From contig NZ_CP102665.1 of NCBI RefSeq assembly GCF_026427355.1, positions 310,001-374,000 on the forward strand: a stretch of 64,000 nt of DNA, written 5' to 3'. The notes under the pieces were generated by a model, which was not told the origin of the DNA, did not search any database, and was given only the letters and a program-made list of their open reading frames with translations. The position numbers and the translations under genes were made by a program. Source of the DNA: Sphingobium sp. JS3065 (GTDB lineage Bacteria; Pseudomonadota; Alphaproteobacteria; Sphingomonadales; Sphingomonadaceae). Position 1 is the first letter of the stretch, and each line of letters starts with the position of its first letter. Below, in pieces: positions 17,182-25,624 of this stretch.

Positions 17182-17580
17182 ATGGACATGACAAGGAACG
17201 GCGAGCCCATCGGTCCGCAGGAATCGGAAAAGGCCCGCCGCCAGGATCGCGCGCGGATCTGCCGGGCCCTCATGGAGGAACGGCGGCTGGTGCAGGCGGC
17301 CTTTGGGCAGAAATTATGCGCCAATTTCAATTGGGACATGCTGCTTGAACTTTATGAAGCGCAGAGCGAAGGACGGGACGTCTATCAGTCGGCGCTCTGC
17401 CTCTCGGCCGGCATACCGGATTCCAGCGCGCACCGTTGGGCAGCAAAGCTTGCCGCCCGAGGGGTGTTCGCGCGACGACATGACGATATGGACAAGCGGC
17501 GGATTATCGTCACCATGACGGACGACACCCGGCACGCTTTGGACCGCATCATGGACGGCCTTGCGCGATGGGCCCCGTGA
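17182..17580 (+). CDS. MarR-like winged-helix regulator
   Basis: 132 aa. The central part (MLLELYEAQSEGRDVYQSALC, then PDSSAHRWAAKLAARGVFARR and DKRRIIVTMTD) matches a winged helix with a recognition helix and a beta-wing, as in MarR-type regulators. It starts 16 nt after the phyH-like gene, so it is probably the last gene of the quorum-sensing operon. No effector can be inferred. Confidence 0.7.
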   Translation: MDMTRNGEPIGPQESEKARRQDRARICRALMEERRLVQAAFGQKLCANFNWDMLLELYEAQSEGRDVYQSALCLSAGIPDSSAHRWAAKLAARGVFARRHDDMDKRRIIVTMTDDTRHALDRIMDGLARWAP

Positions 17581-17648
17581 GCCGGGAGTTGCGTCGCCGC
17601 CGCGCATCTATTATGATGCGTGATGACAGATGCGACAGGAACGAGCCG

Positions 17649-17873
17649 ATGCGTACGACACTGGTCATAGATGATGATGTGATGGAAGCCGCGCGCGCCA
17701 TCGCGGAGCATCAGAACCGTTCGATCGGCCAGGTCGTTTCCGATCTGGCCCGGCGCTCGCTGCGCGCCCCCGAAGCCGCACGCAGCCGCAACGGCATCGC
17801 CCTCCTCGCCGCGAAACCCGGCGTCGTGGTGACGCCAGAGATCGTAAATGCGCTGCGAGACGAGGCGCCGTGA
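17649..17873 (+). CDS. Ribbon-helix-helix antitoxin (VapB-like)
   Basis: 74 aa beginning MRTTLVIDDDVMEAARAIAEHQ, a typical ribbon-helix-helix: a short beta-strand then two helices (RSIGQVVSDLARRSL). The C-terminal part would wrap the toxin. AGGA lies 8 nt before ATG 17649; the longer frame to 17568 lacks that support. Its stop overlaps the toxin GTG (GTGA), the usual coupling in vapBC operons. It would also repress the operon. Confidence 0.83.
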   Translation: MRTTLVIDDDVMEAARAIAEHQNRSIGQVVSDLARRSLRAPEAARSRNGIALLAAKPGVVVTPEIVNALRDEAP

Positions 17874-18307
17874 CCTATCTTCTCGACGTCAATGTGCTCG
17901 TTGCTCTGATCGATCCCAATCATGTCGGCCATGATGCCGCGCATCACTGGTTCGAGTCCATCGGCGCCAGGGCCTGGGCGACGTGCCCCATCACCGAAAA
18001 TGGGGTCATCCGCATCGTGGGGAACGTCAAATATCCCTCGACCCCCGGTTCGCCAGCCGAGGTGGCGCGCATCATCGGGCAGATGCGGCAGTTGCCAGGG
18101 CACAGCTTCTGGGCTGACGATATCAGCCTGCTGTCCGACGAGCGGGTCGACGAGAGCCGGCTTCTCACCTCTGCGCAGGTTACCGACACCTATCTCCTCG
18201 CGCTTGCCGTGGCGCATGATGGCAAGCTTGCCACCTTCGACCGGCGGCTCTCGCCCAGGGCCGTCAGCGGCGGCAAGGCAGCCCTCCACCTCATCGGACA
18301 TCAATGA
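17870..18307 (+). CDS. PIN-domain toxin (VapC-like ribonuclease)
   Basis: 145 aa. The acidic PIN active-site pattern is visible: LLDVNVLVALIDPNH (first Asp near residue 5), CPITENGVIRI (Glu) and VTDTYLLALAVAHDGKLATFDRRL (Asp residues). VapC toxins cleave RNA, often initiator tRNA. The target here is unknown. The GTG start overlaps the antitoxin stop. The stop overlaps the start of the next gene (ATGA), so three genes may be co-expressed. Confidence 0.86.
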   Translation: MTYLLDVNVLVALIDPNHVGHDAAHHWFESIGARAWATCPITENGVIRIVGNVKYPSTPGSPAEVARIIGQMRQLPGHSFWADDISLLSDERVDESRLLTSAQVTDTYLLALAVAHDGKLATFDRRLSPRAVSGGKAALHLIGHQ

Positions 18308-19227
18308 TGCGCACGGACCTCGACCATCTTCCCGCGGCCAAGCAGCGCGAGCTTGAGGAGGTCGTTCGCATTCTGTTCGCGGAATTTCGCGAGGCGACCG
18401 AAAATGCGACGGGCCGACGGAAATCGGCGCGCATCCTCAAGATCATCCTGTTCGGTTCCTATGCGCGAGGCGACTGGGTCGATGCGCCGTTCGACGCCAA
18501 CCAGTATAAGTCCGACATGGATATACTGGTGGTCGTCAACCAGAAGGAAATGACCGACGTCGCCGCCTACTGGTCGGTGGCGGAGCAAAGGCTGATCGAC
18601 GCCTATCTCATCGAGAAGCGGATCAATACGCCGGTGCATTTCGTCGTCCATTCGCTCCAGCAGGTGAACCAGGGCCTTGCCCATGGCCGGGTCTTCTTCA
18701 TGGAGATCGCCGAACAGGGCATCGCACTCTATGATGCTGACGGCCGCGAACTCGCCAAGCCCAAGCCCAAGACGCCAAACCAGGCGCTGGAGGCCGCCCA
18801 GGAATATTTTGACGAATATTTCGGCGAAGCGATGCAGTGTTTCGAGGTCGCGAAATTCGGAATTGGAAAGTCGTTTGTAAAGAAGGCAGCGTTCGATCTT
18901 CACCAAACAACTGAACGATTATATCAAGCAATTCTGCTCACGTTGACGTTCTATACGCCGTACGATCACAATATCGCGTTCCTGCGGCTTCAGGCAGAAG
19001 GCCGCAATCAGGCGCTGTTCGACGTCTGGCCGCGCGGTACCCGAAAGGAACGGGCGATGTTCCAGAAGCTCAAGGACGCCTATGTGAAGGCGCGCTATTC
19101 AAAGCACTACCGGATCACCTCTGAGGAATTGAACTGGCTCGCCGAGCGGATCGAGATTTTGGGGCAGATGACGCATGAGATCTGCACCGCCCATATCGCG
19201 AATCTGTGCAGGAATGCTGCCCATTGA
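18304..19227 (+). CDS. Nucleotidyltransferase (MNT) fused to HEPN domain
   Basis: 307 aa. The N-terminal half is a minimal nucleotidyltransferase: IILFGSYARGDWVD with SDMDILVVV about 15 residues later gives the GS...DxD active site. The C-terminal half is a HEPN helical bundle (FVKKAAFDLHQTTERLYQA, then KARYSKHYRITSEELNW). Separate MNT and HEPN genes form toxin-antitoxin pairs in which the MNT part modifies the HEPN ribonuclease. Here both are in one chain. It overlaps VapC by 4 nt. GC content drops near 18850-18960. Confidence 0.8.
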   Translation: MMRTDLDHLPAAKQRELEEVVRILFAEFREATENATGRRKSARILKIILFGSYARGDWVDAPFDANQYKSDMDILVVVNQKEMTDVAAYWSVAEQRLIDAYLIEKRINTPVHFVVHSLQQVNQGLAHGRVFFMEIAEQGIALYDADGRELAKPKPKTPNQALEAAQEYFDEYFGEAMQCFEVAKFGIGKSFVKKAAFDLHQTTERLYQAILLTLTFYTPYDHNIAFLRLQAEGRNQALFDVWPRGTRKERAMFQKLKDAYVKARYSKHYRITSEELNWLAERIEILGQMTHEICTAHIANLCRNAAH

Positions 19228-19603
19228 GGCGATGGAATTTAGGGCCACTACATCGTGATTTGTGCGTTGGCATTGGCTCTGACACCTTTACCAACGTCAA
19301 ACCCAGAGGCCCTACAACGGCAAGGACGGGGACTTTCGAGACTGTCCACTTTGGAGAACGGAATTGGAAAAGCCGACGCTAATCGCCGCTACTGGGAGTG
19401 ACGGGTAGAAGCTGAATGGGCGTAATTTCCGTCCATAACTCTCGCCCGGGAAATCCCCTGCTTGGATGGTTTTCTTGTTCCACCTATATCCTGCTGATGG
19501 CGGGGGCGCCGTGATCGGGGAACGACCGGACACTCCATCGCCGCGAGATTTCGAGATACTGCCGCAGTCACGGTGATGGCGGGCGTCGGCAAGGGGGTGC
19601 CGT
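19228..19603 (+). other. Non-coding gap before the sigma/ubiquitin/motor locus
   Basis: 376 nt with lower GC at the start and no supported gene on either strand. It separates the toxin-antitoxin block from the large plus-strand locus, so it should contain that locus's promoter. I could not pick -35/-10 boxes with confidence. Confidence 0.4.
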
Positions 19604-20416
19604 TTGGAGACTGGAGACGTAATACCGCTTGCCAAGTGCTTTCCGGACGGAAAGCCATACACGCGCCGCAGGGACGTCGAGGAGGATCTGAGGAGGCTCG
19701 TCGTCTTGCCGCGCGAGGAAATCCTTGCCGCGCTCAGGATCCGCGACAGGTCGTCACCGCAACATCTGAAGTCCGAATGCATCGTCCATCTGATACGCGA
19801 GACGCGCACGGACAATGACGAGCGCTACTTCGGTGAACTCTACAAGGAGCTCATGCGCCGGATCGATACCGCCTTGCCGCGCGTCGCCGGAGAGCGGGTC
19901 GACGGGCAGGAGAATGTCCACGCCTCAGCAGCGCGGGACCAGATCGCCGGCAGGTTCCGGGAGAAGCTGTCCGAGGACCGAACCTCACCTGGAACCTGGC
20001 TGGACTACTACGAGGTGATGTTCGCCGACGCTATCGCAGCTTTGCGCACAACCCACATGGGGCGGGCGCGAAAGCAGGCCGCGCGCACCGAGACGATAGA
20101 ATCCAACGATGATACGAATGAGCCCTCGCTCGCGGTGGAACGCGCCGTTGGAAGCTTCGACATTAAGGAGGAACTGCTCTCCGACGATCCGATTTACCGG
20201 TCGCGCCTCGCTGCTGCGATAAGAAACCTACCAGACAAGCACCGCAGAGTCATCGAGCTGACCATAAGGGATATACCAATCGATTCGTCCGACGATAGCG
20301 TCATGACGATCCGGAAGCTGATCGGCGTCAAATCCGAGAAGACCGTCCGGAACAGGCGAAACGAGGCAATCCTGATGATACGCCAGGCTCTGTCGATTGG
20401 AGACGACAATGACTGA
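19604..20416 (+). CDS. Sigma-factor-like regulator
   Basis: About 270 aa. The C-terminal segment (RLAAAIRNLPDKHRRVIELTI, then SVMTIRKLIGVKSEKTVRNRRNEAILMIRQAL) has the arrangement of sigma-70 region 4, including a helix-turn-helix. The N-terminal part (RRDVEEDLRRLVVLPREEILAAL, YFGELYKELMRRIDTALPRV) is helical and could replace region 2. I infer it drives or regulates this locus. The start is TTG 19604 with AAGGGGG about 6 nt upstream, an unusual start that would keep expression low. The next gene overlaps it by 8 nt. Confidence 0.62.
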   Translation: METGDVIPLAKCFPDGKPYTRRRDVEEDLRRLVVLPREEILAALRIRDRSSPQHLKSECIVHLIRETRTDNDERYFGELYKELMRRIDTALPRVAGERVDGQENVHASAARDQIAGRFREKLSEDRTSPGTWLDYYEVMFADAIAALRTTHMGRARKQAARTETIESNDDTNEPSLAVERAVGSFDIKEELLSDDPIYRSRLAAAIRNLPDKHRRVIELTIRDIPIDSSDDSVMTIRKLIGVKSEKTVRNRRNEAILMIRQALSIGDDND

Positions 20417-20996
20417 CAGCCACGACGCCGACGAGGAGGTTCTCCTCGCATTTGCGGTCGAACCCGAAAAGGACAACGCGACCCTGGAGCGCTATCTCAA
20501 GGCGTATCCGCACCTGACCGACCAGCTGATCGATCTATCCCTGAACCTGCGGCTGCAGCACGCCACGGAGGAATTGACGGGGCCAGCCGACGAGGCGTGG
20601 GTCGAGGCTTCCCTTGCGGCCTTTCGAGCTGCTTCCGGACCTCAGGAAACACAGCCGGTCATCGATCCGTTCGCGGGAATCGCTTCTTCAGAGCTGGTGG
20701 CGCTCCGCCAGTCGCTCGGCGTGCCGAGCGGGGTCATACAGGGTTTCAGTTCCAGGCTCGTCGACGTCGTCAGCGTGCCCGCATCGTTCATCGACGCACT
20801 CTCGCAGGGTCTGCGCACCACTGCGGAGGAACTGCGCCGCTTCATGGCCGGGCCACCGCGTCTCGCGCACGGGGCCAGCCACAAGGCCGACAATGCGCCA
20901 ACCGCCGGACAGGAGAAGATCACATTCGAGGATCTCCTCAGGCAGTGCCGAGTGCCGGAAGAGCGGAGGCATCAACTGCTGGGCTCTCGGGATTGA
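20409..20996 (+). CDS. Partner protein of the sigma-like factor, unknown family
   Basis: 195 aa from ATG 20409, with TGGAGA 5 nt upstream. The N-terminal part is acidic and helical (DEEVLLAFAVEPEKDNATLERYL). The middle (SSELVALRQSLGVPSGVI, VSVPASFIDALSQGL) resembles a diverged HTH. The end is KITFEDLLRQCRVPEERRHQLL. It is sandwiched between the sigma-like gene (8-nt overlap) and the ImmA-type peptidase fusion (3-nt gap), where ImmR/DdrO-type repressors cleaved by ImmA/IrrE peptidases normally sit. An anti-sigma or cleavable-repressor role is inferred only. Confidence 0.5.
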   Translation: MTDSHDADEEVLLAFAVEPEKDNATLERYLKAYPHLTDQLIDLSLNLRLQHATEELTGPADEAWVEASLAAFRAASGPQETQPVIDPFAGIASSELVALRQSLGVPSGVIQGFSSRLVDVVSVPASFIDALSQGLRTTAEELRRFMAGPPRLAHGASHKADNAPTAGQEKITFEDLLRQCRVPEERRHQLLGSRD

Positions 20997-20999
20997 CCG

Positions 21000-23900
21000 A
21001 TGAGCGCTGTCGAACTCACGCGGCAGCGTGCCGCTGCGCTGCATGATAAGATAATCTCGGAGGGAACCGACCCCTGGGATCCCGTGGCCATAGTCATTGC
21101 GGCCGCGTCCAACCTGGGGCTCGACATCGAACCTGTCGAGCCGGGCAGTGCAGTCCTCGAAGGTGGACGAGCACAGTTCGACCCGGTCAACAGGGCTATC
21201 CGGCACGAGGAGGCAGGATCGACCTTTTACAGGGCCTTCCTCGTGGGCCACGAACTCGGTCACGCCACGCTCGGTGATGACCGCGTCGAGCACATCGCGC
21301 ACGACGTCGATCCTACACGGGCAGCGGAAGCCGCCCCCGTCGGCGAGGATCGCGTCATCGATTACAGCCGACGTCAGCGGCGCGAGATCCAGATGGACCT
21401 CTTCGGTCGCGAACTCCTGCTTCCACGCGGATGGGTGCGGTCACTCCATCTTGAAGGCATGACGGCCACACAGATAGCGGAACGGATCGGCGCACCATTC
21501 GACGTCGTCGCGCTTCAGCTTCTCGACGCCCTGCTGCTGCCTCAGATCGAACCGGAACCAGAGGAAGGCGAGGTCAAGCCGCCAAAGCCATTGAACGAAG
21601 AGCAGAGCAAGGCTGCGATTCACCGCGGCCCACCCTATCTTCTGGAGGCCGGTCCGGGGACGGGCAAGACCCAGACGCTCGTTGGGCGCGTAGCCGACCT
21701 CGTCGACGAAGGCGTCGACCCGCGCAAGATCCTCGTCCTGACCTTCTCGAACAAGGCCGCCGGGGAACTGACCGAGCGTATCGCCGGTCTCCGTCCAGAG
21801 GCGGCGTCGGCGATGTGGATCGGCACGTTCCACGCGTTCGGCCTCGACCTGGTCCGCCGATATCACAGTCGGCTGGGGTTCCCGAAGGAACCCCGCATGA
21901 TGGATCGCAGCGAGGCGATTGCCATCATGGAGCGCGAATATCTTGCGCTCGATCTCAAGCACTATCGCGAATTCATGAATCCCGACCGTCCGCTCAAGGA
22001 CATGTTCACGGCGATCTCGCGCGCCAAGGACGAGGTGGCCGACGCCGACCGCTACGCCGCCCTTGCCAAGGACATGCTGGAGAAGGCGACCGATTCGGCT
22101 GCGCGAGAGGCGGCGGAGCGCTGCGCGGAAGTGGCGCTCGTCTACCGGAAATACGAGGAGCTGAAGCGCGGGGCATGCGCGGTAGACTTCGGCGATCTGG
22201 TATCCCTGCCCGTGAAGCTTCTGGACTCCGCGGCCGACGTCGTCTCCATGCTGCGCGGGACATACAGCCACGTCCTCGTCGACGAGTATCAGGACGTGAA
22301 CCGCAGCAGCGTGCGGCTTCTCCAGCGTCTGACGGATGGTGGAGATAACCTCTGGGCCGTCGGCGATGCACGGCAGGCCATCTACCGATTCCGTGGCGCA
22401 TCCTCTTTCAACATGTCGCGCTTTAGGTCCAACGACTTCTCCGGTGGCACTGGCAGTCGGCTCCGGCTCAACTATCGGTCGACACCCGAGATCGTCGGGG
22501 CCTTCTCCCGCTTCGGCGCCACCATGCAGGCTGGGACCAGCGACGCATCGCTCGATGCCTATCGACCGTCCAGCGGGATAGCGCCCGAGCATGTGACCTT
22601 CGGCGACAATGACGACGAGGCTGCGGCGCTCGCCGACGAGATTCTGCGCTGCTCGGAGGACGTGGCCTTCCGAGAGCAGGCCGTGCTCTGCTCCGGAAAC
22701 GACCGGCTCAACCGCATGGGACGCGAGCTGGAACGTCGCGGAATCCCGGTTCTCTATCTGGGAAATCTCTTCGAGCGGCCCGAGGTAAAGGACTTGCTGT
22801 CCATCCTGTCACTGCTCGTCGACCGGCGTGCAATGGGCCTCGTCCGCAAACCCTCGCTGCCGGATCTGGCGACGGGCATCACCCTGACTGGCGCCGCGGC
22901 GGTCGTCGACCATCTTCGGCTGACCGAAGCCGACCCACTCGCATGGGCGGGCGCCTCCCCGTCGCTACAGGTTCTCGATGCGGCCGACATGGCGGCGGTG
23001 AGCAAAGCATCGGCCATGGTGACCGGCTTCGATAGTCAATCGAATCCCTGGACAGTGCTTGCGCACGTCCTCCTGGACCGCACGCGGACTGCGGCATCGC
23101 TGGCTTCGACGGCCGATGTTGCCAGCCGATCGATGGGCGTCGCCATCTGGCAGCTCATGGGTTTCCTGCGTGCCGAGCGTCCAGCGCCGGAACCGGGACT
23201 TCCAGTTCAACGCACCCTCGATGGCATAAGGCGTCTGATCCAGCTCGCCGACGAGAGGGACCTTCGCCAGCTGCCTCAGGCTGCGCAGGGTATCGACGCC
23301 GTCCGGCTCATGACCATCCACGGCAGCAAGGGGCTAGAATTCCCCGTCGTGCATGTGATGGGCCTGAACAAGAACAGCATGCCGAACACCTGGCGAAAGC
23401 CTGCCTGCCCTGTGCCGGATGGCATGATCGAGGGCGGCAAGGGTGGCACGATGGAGATCAGTGCCGCCGATCATGCGCTTGAGCAGGAGTGCCTCTTCTA
23501 TGTTGCCACCTCCCGCGCCCGGGACAGGCTCCTCCTCTACTCGGCAAGGCACACCACCACAAACGCAAGACGCGACCCTTCGCCATTCATTGGTCGACTG
23601 GGTGTCAGCGTCGCCAGGGCGGCAATGGCAACCGCAACCTCAAGCCCCGACCCGGAGGATCTACCGCTGCCGATCACGATGGGGTCAGCCATCAAGATCA
23701 CGATCGCACAGCTGAGCCTCTATGATCGGTGCCCGCGGCGCTTCCTCTACACCCACGTTCTCGGGGTCGGCGGACGCCGCACGCCTACGACCATGACGAG
23801 GATGCACGATCTGGTGCGCGCGGTCGTGACGGAGATCGCCTCCACGCAGCCCTCCTCGACCTCGCTCGACGAAATGGAGAGACTGCTGGATGAGCGCTGG

Positions 23901-24410
23901 TCCGAAGGATCATTGGCCGGTGACGAGTATCGGCTGCACCGCGATGTGGCAGCGACGCTTCTTCGGCGATTCGTGAGGATGAGGGCGGGCACGACCCGCA
24001 CGGGAGCCGCGGGCCTGAGGGCGGGCATTGGAACTAACACGATCACGGCGGATGCGGACGATGTCGTGACCACCGCCAGCGGGGCACATTGCGTCCGCAT
24101 GGTGAGAACGGGGCATAGTTCGTCGACGACCGGGAAGAGCCTCGCCGATGCCGCCTTCCAGATGGCGGCCTCCGCATCGCTCCCGGGGTGTGCAGCCGAG
24201 ATCATTCACCTTGGGGATGACGATCCATCGACGTCGGTTTCGTTCAGTCCGAAGCTGCTTGGTACGAAGGAGGAGAAGCTGACCGAGTTGTTCAAGTCCA
24301 TTGGTGGCGGCCATTTCGCACCTGAGCGATCGGGTCGAACCTGCCCCTTCTGCCCGGCCTTCTTCACCTGTGGTCCAGTGGCAGAGGGCAACCTCCAAAA
24401 AAATCTCTGA
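21000..24410 (+). CDS. ImmA/IrrE metallopeptidase fused to UvrD-type helicase with C-terminal Fe-S nuclease-like domain
   Basis: 1136 aa. Residues 1-170 are an ImmA/IrrE zinc peptidase with LVGHELGHATLGDD (HExxH at 84-88) and a second conserved helix (RREIQMDLFGRELLLPR). Residues about 205-860 are a superfamily-1A helicase: LEAGPGTGKTQT, LTFSNKAAGEL, LVDEYQDVNRSS, GDARQAIYRFRGA, LRLNYRST, MTIHGSKGLEFPVVHV and YVATSRARDRLLLY. The C-terminus has an AddB/Cas4-like cysteine set, DRCPRRF near 910 and CPFCPAFFTC near 1115. Together this suggests a cleavage-competent sensor attached to a DNA motor. The nuclease residues look degenerate. It lies 87 nt upstream of the ubiquitin-like operon. Confidence 0.87.
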   Translation: MSAVELTRQRAAALHDKIISEGTDPWDPVAIVIAAASNLGLDIEPVEPGSAVLEGGRAQFDPVNRAIRHEEAGSTFYRAFLVGHELGHATLGDDRVEHIAHDVDPTRAAEAAPVGEDRVIDYSRRQRREIQMDLFGRELLLPRGWVRSLHLEGMTATQIAERIGAPFDVVALQLLDALLLPQIEPEPEEGEVKPPKPLNEEQSKAAIHRGPPYLLEAGPGTGKTQTLVGRVADLVDEGVDPRKILVLTFSNKAAGELTERIAGLRPEAASAMWIGTFHAFGLDLVRRYHSRLGFPKEPRMMDRSEAIAIMEREYLALDLKHYREFMNPDRPLKDMFTAISRAKDEVADADRYAALAKDMLEKATDSAAREAAERCAEVALVYRKYEELKRGACAVDFGDLVSLPVKLLDSAADVVSMLRGTYSHVLVDEYQDVNRSSVRLLQRLTDGGDNLWAVGDARQAIYRFRGASSFNMSRFRSNDFSGGTGSRLRLNYRSTPEIVGAFSRFGATMQAGTSDASLDAYRPSSGIAPEHVTFGDNDDEAAALADEILRCSEDVAFREQAVLCSGNDRLNRMGRELERRGIPVLYLGNLFERPEVKDLLSILSLLVDRRAMGLVRKPSLPDLATGITLTGAAAVVDHLRLTEADPLAWAGASPSLQVLDAADMAAVSKASAMVTGFDSQSNPWTVLAHVLLDRTRTAASLASTADVASRSMGVAIWQLMGFLRAERPAPEPGLPVQRTLDGIRRLIQLADERDLRQLPQAAQGIDAVRLMTIHGSKGLEFPVVHVMGLNKNSMPNTWRKPACPVPDGMIEGGKGGTMEISAADHALEQECLFYVATSRARDRLLLYSARHTTTNARRDPSPFIGRLGVSVARAAMATATSSPDPEDLPLPITMGSAIKITIAQLSLYDRCPRRFLYTHVLGVGGRRTPTTMTRMHDLVRAVVTEIASTQPSSTSLDEMERLLDERWSEGSLAGDEYRLHRDVAATLLRRFVRMRAGTTRTGAAGLRAGIGTNTITADADDVVTTASGAHCVRMVRTGHSSSTTGKSLADAAFQMAASASLPGCAAEIIHLGDDDPSTSVSFSPKLLGTKEEKLTELFKSIGGGHFAPERSGRTCPFCPAFFTCGPVAEGNLQKNL

Positions 24411-24497
24411 GCGAAATTACCGGTCGGATCCCGCTGCCGAGATTGACCCTGTGAGACCGCCGCAATCACGCCTCGGTCCGCAGGAACACACGACACA

Positions 24498-25241
24498 ATG
24501 TCCATTCTCGAAAACCACGACATCGATGATGTAGAACTCGCCGTGCAGCAGGATCGCCCGCTGCGTCCCGGTCGCTATCGCGTCCATCTGGCTGTTGACA
24601 GCATTGGCTTCACCCCCCTGGTTCTTGACGATCCGGTGCCGCTCGGCCGTCAGATCCTCAAGAAAGCGGGTATTATCGACCTCGATGGCCACTCGCTCTT
24701 CCTCATCAGGCCCGAGGGCGACTTCGAGGATGTTCGCGCCGACGAGGAGGTCGATCTGCGTGACCGCGGTGCCTACCGCTTCATCGCATTCAGCACCGAT
24801 CCCCTCTACCGCGTCAAGCTGAACGAGGCACGCATCGTCTGGGGCCGCTCGTCCATCCCCGAGGCGGTGCTGCGTGCGCTCGCCGGCATCGGCGACGACG
24901 AGGCGGTCTTCCTGGAGGTGCGCGGCGGCAAGGACAAGCTGATCAAACCCGGCACCGAAGCGGACCTCTCGGCCGGTGGCGTCGAGAAGTTCATCACGGC
25001 ACCCAACAAGGTCACCTACACCTTCTTCGTCAACGGCAAGCCCTATGAGACCGAGAAGAAGAAGCTGACCGGTGCGCAGATCAAGGAGATGGTGCCCGAC
25101 TGGGATCCGCAGCACGATCTGTCGCTGGAGGGTGAAGGCGACGAGCCCGACCGCACCATCGCCGACGACGAGGCGGTGAGCCTCGACCCGAAGCACGGCG
25201 TCCGCCGCTTCTCGTCGGTGCCGAAGGCGAACTTCGGCTGA
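24498..25241 (+). CDS. Triple beta-grasp ubiquitin-like modifier (multiubiquitin family)
   Basis: 247 aa made of three ubiquitin-like units: about 24-97 (YRVHLAVDSIGFTPLVL...), about 102-166 (YRVKLNEARIVWGRSS...) and about 170-247 (YTFFVNGKPYETEKKKLTG...). Each begins with a strand pair and has a helix with hydrophobic spacing. The protein ends in PKANFG, with glycine at the very C-terminus, so it could be activated by the E1 without trimming. Neighbours are E2, E1-JAMM and DUF6527 with 1-4 nt overlaps, so this is the modifier (BubA-like position). The target is unknown. Confidence 0.87.
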   Translation: MSILENHDIDDVELAVQQDRPLRPGRYRVHLAVDSIGFTPLVLDDPVPLGRQILKKAGIIDLDGHSLFLIRPEGDFEDVRADEEVDLRDRGAYRFIAFSTDPLYRVKLNEARIVWGRSSIPEAVLRALAGIGDDEAVFLEVRGGKDKLIKPGTEADLSAGGVEKFITAPNKVTYTFFVNGKPYETEKKKLTGAQIKEMVPDWDPQHDLSLEGEGDEPDRTIADDEAVSLDPKHGVRRFSSVPKANFG

Positions 25242-25624
25242 TGTCCGGCATCCTCGATATGCAGCTGGAGCAGCTGCGGGAGCGCTTCGGCGACGTTCAG
25301 ACCCGGCGCTTGCCGAGCGGCACCACACTCGTCATCGTGCCGGGTGTCCGTCTGCCGGAGGGGTGGTCGAAGGTTTCGGCTACCATCCGCTTCATTGTCC
25401 CGCCGGGGTATCCGTTCGCGCAGCTCGACTGCTTCTGGGCGGATCCCGACCTGCGGCTCGCCCATGGTGGAGTGCCGCAGAACTCTGCGACGAGCCCCAT
25501 TCCCGAGACGGTCGAGCCGGCCCTGTGGTTCTCGTGGCATCTGACTGGCCCTTGGAACGCCAACCGCGACACGCTCTCGACATGGATGAACGTCGTGATC
25601 GAACGCATGAGGCAGATCCGATGA
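25241..25624 (+). CDS. E2-like ubiquitin-conjugating protein (prokaryotic E2 family E)
   Basis: 127 aa with a reduced E2 fold: VSATIRFIVPPGYPFAQLDCFW corresponds to the strand and YPxxxP region of UBC proteins, then PALWFSWHLTGPWN and the terminal helix (TLSTWMNVVIERMRQI). The only cysteine is Cys64, directly after the YP segment, and nothing cysteine-like occupies the usual catalytic position. From memory, related Bub pathways work through oxyester (Ser/Thr) intermediates, which would fit. The start overlaps the modifier stop by 1 nt (TGATG). Confidence 0.82.
   Translation: MSGILDMQLEQLRERFGDVQTRRLPSGTTLVIVPGVRLPEGWSKVSATIRFIVPPGYPFAQLDCFWADPDLRLAHGGVPQNSATSPIPETVEPALWFSWHLTGPWNANRDTLSTWMNVVIERMRQIR

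Noticed and set aside
21441..22592. 383-aa minus-strand frame inside the ImmA-UvrD gene
   Set aside because: Antisense shadow; helicase motifs on the plus strand are unambiguous.
25363..25620. Upstream extension of the E1-JAMM frame
   Set aside because: It lies entirely in another phase of the E2 gene; ATG 25621 overlaps the E2 stop as in the rest of the operon and begins at the JAMM domain.
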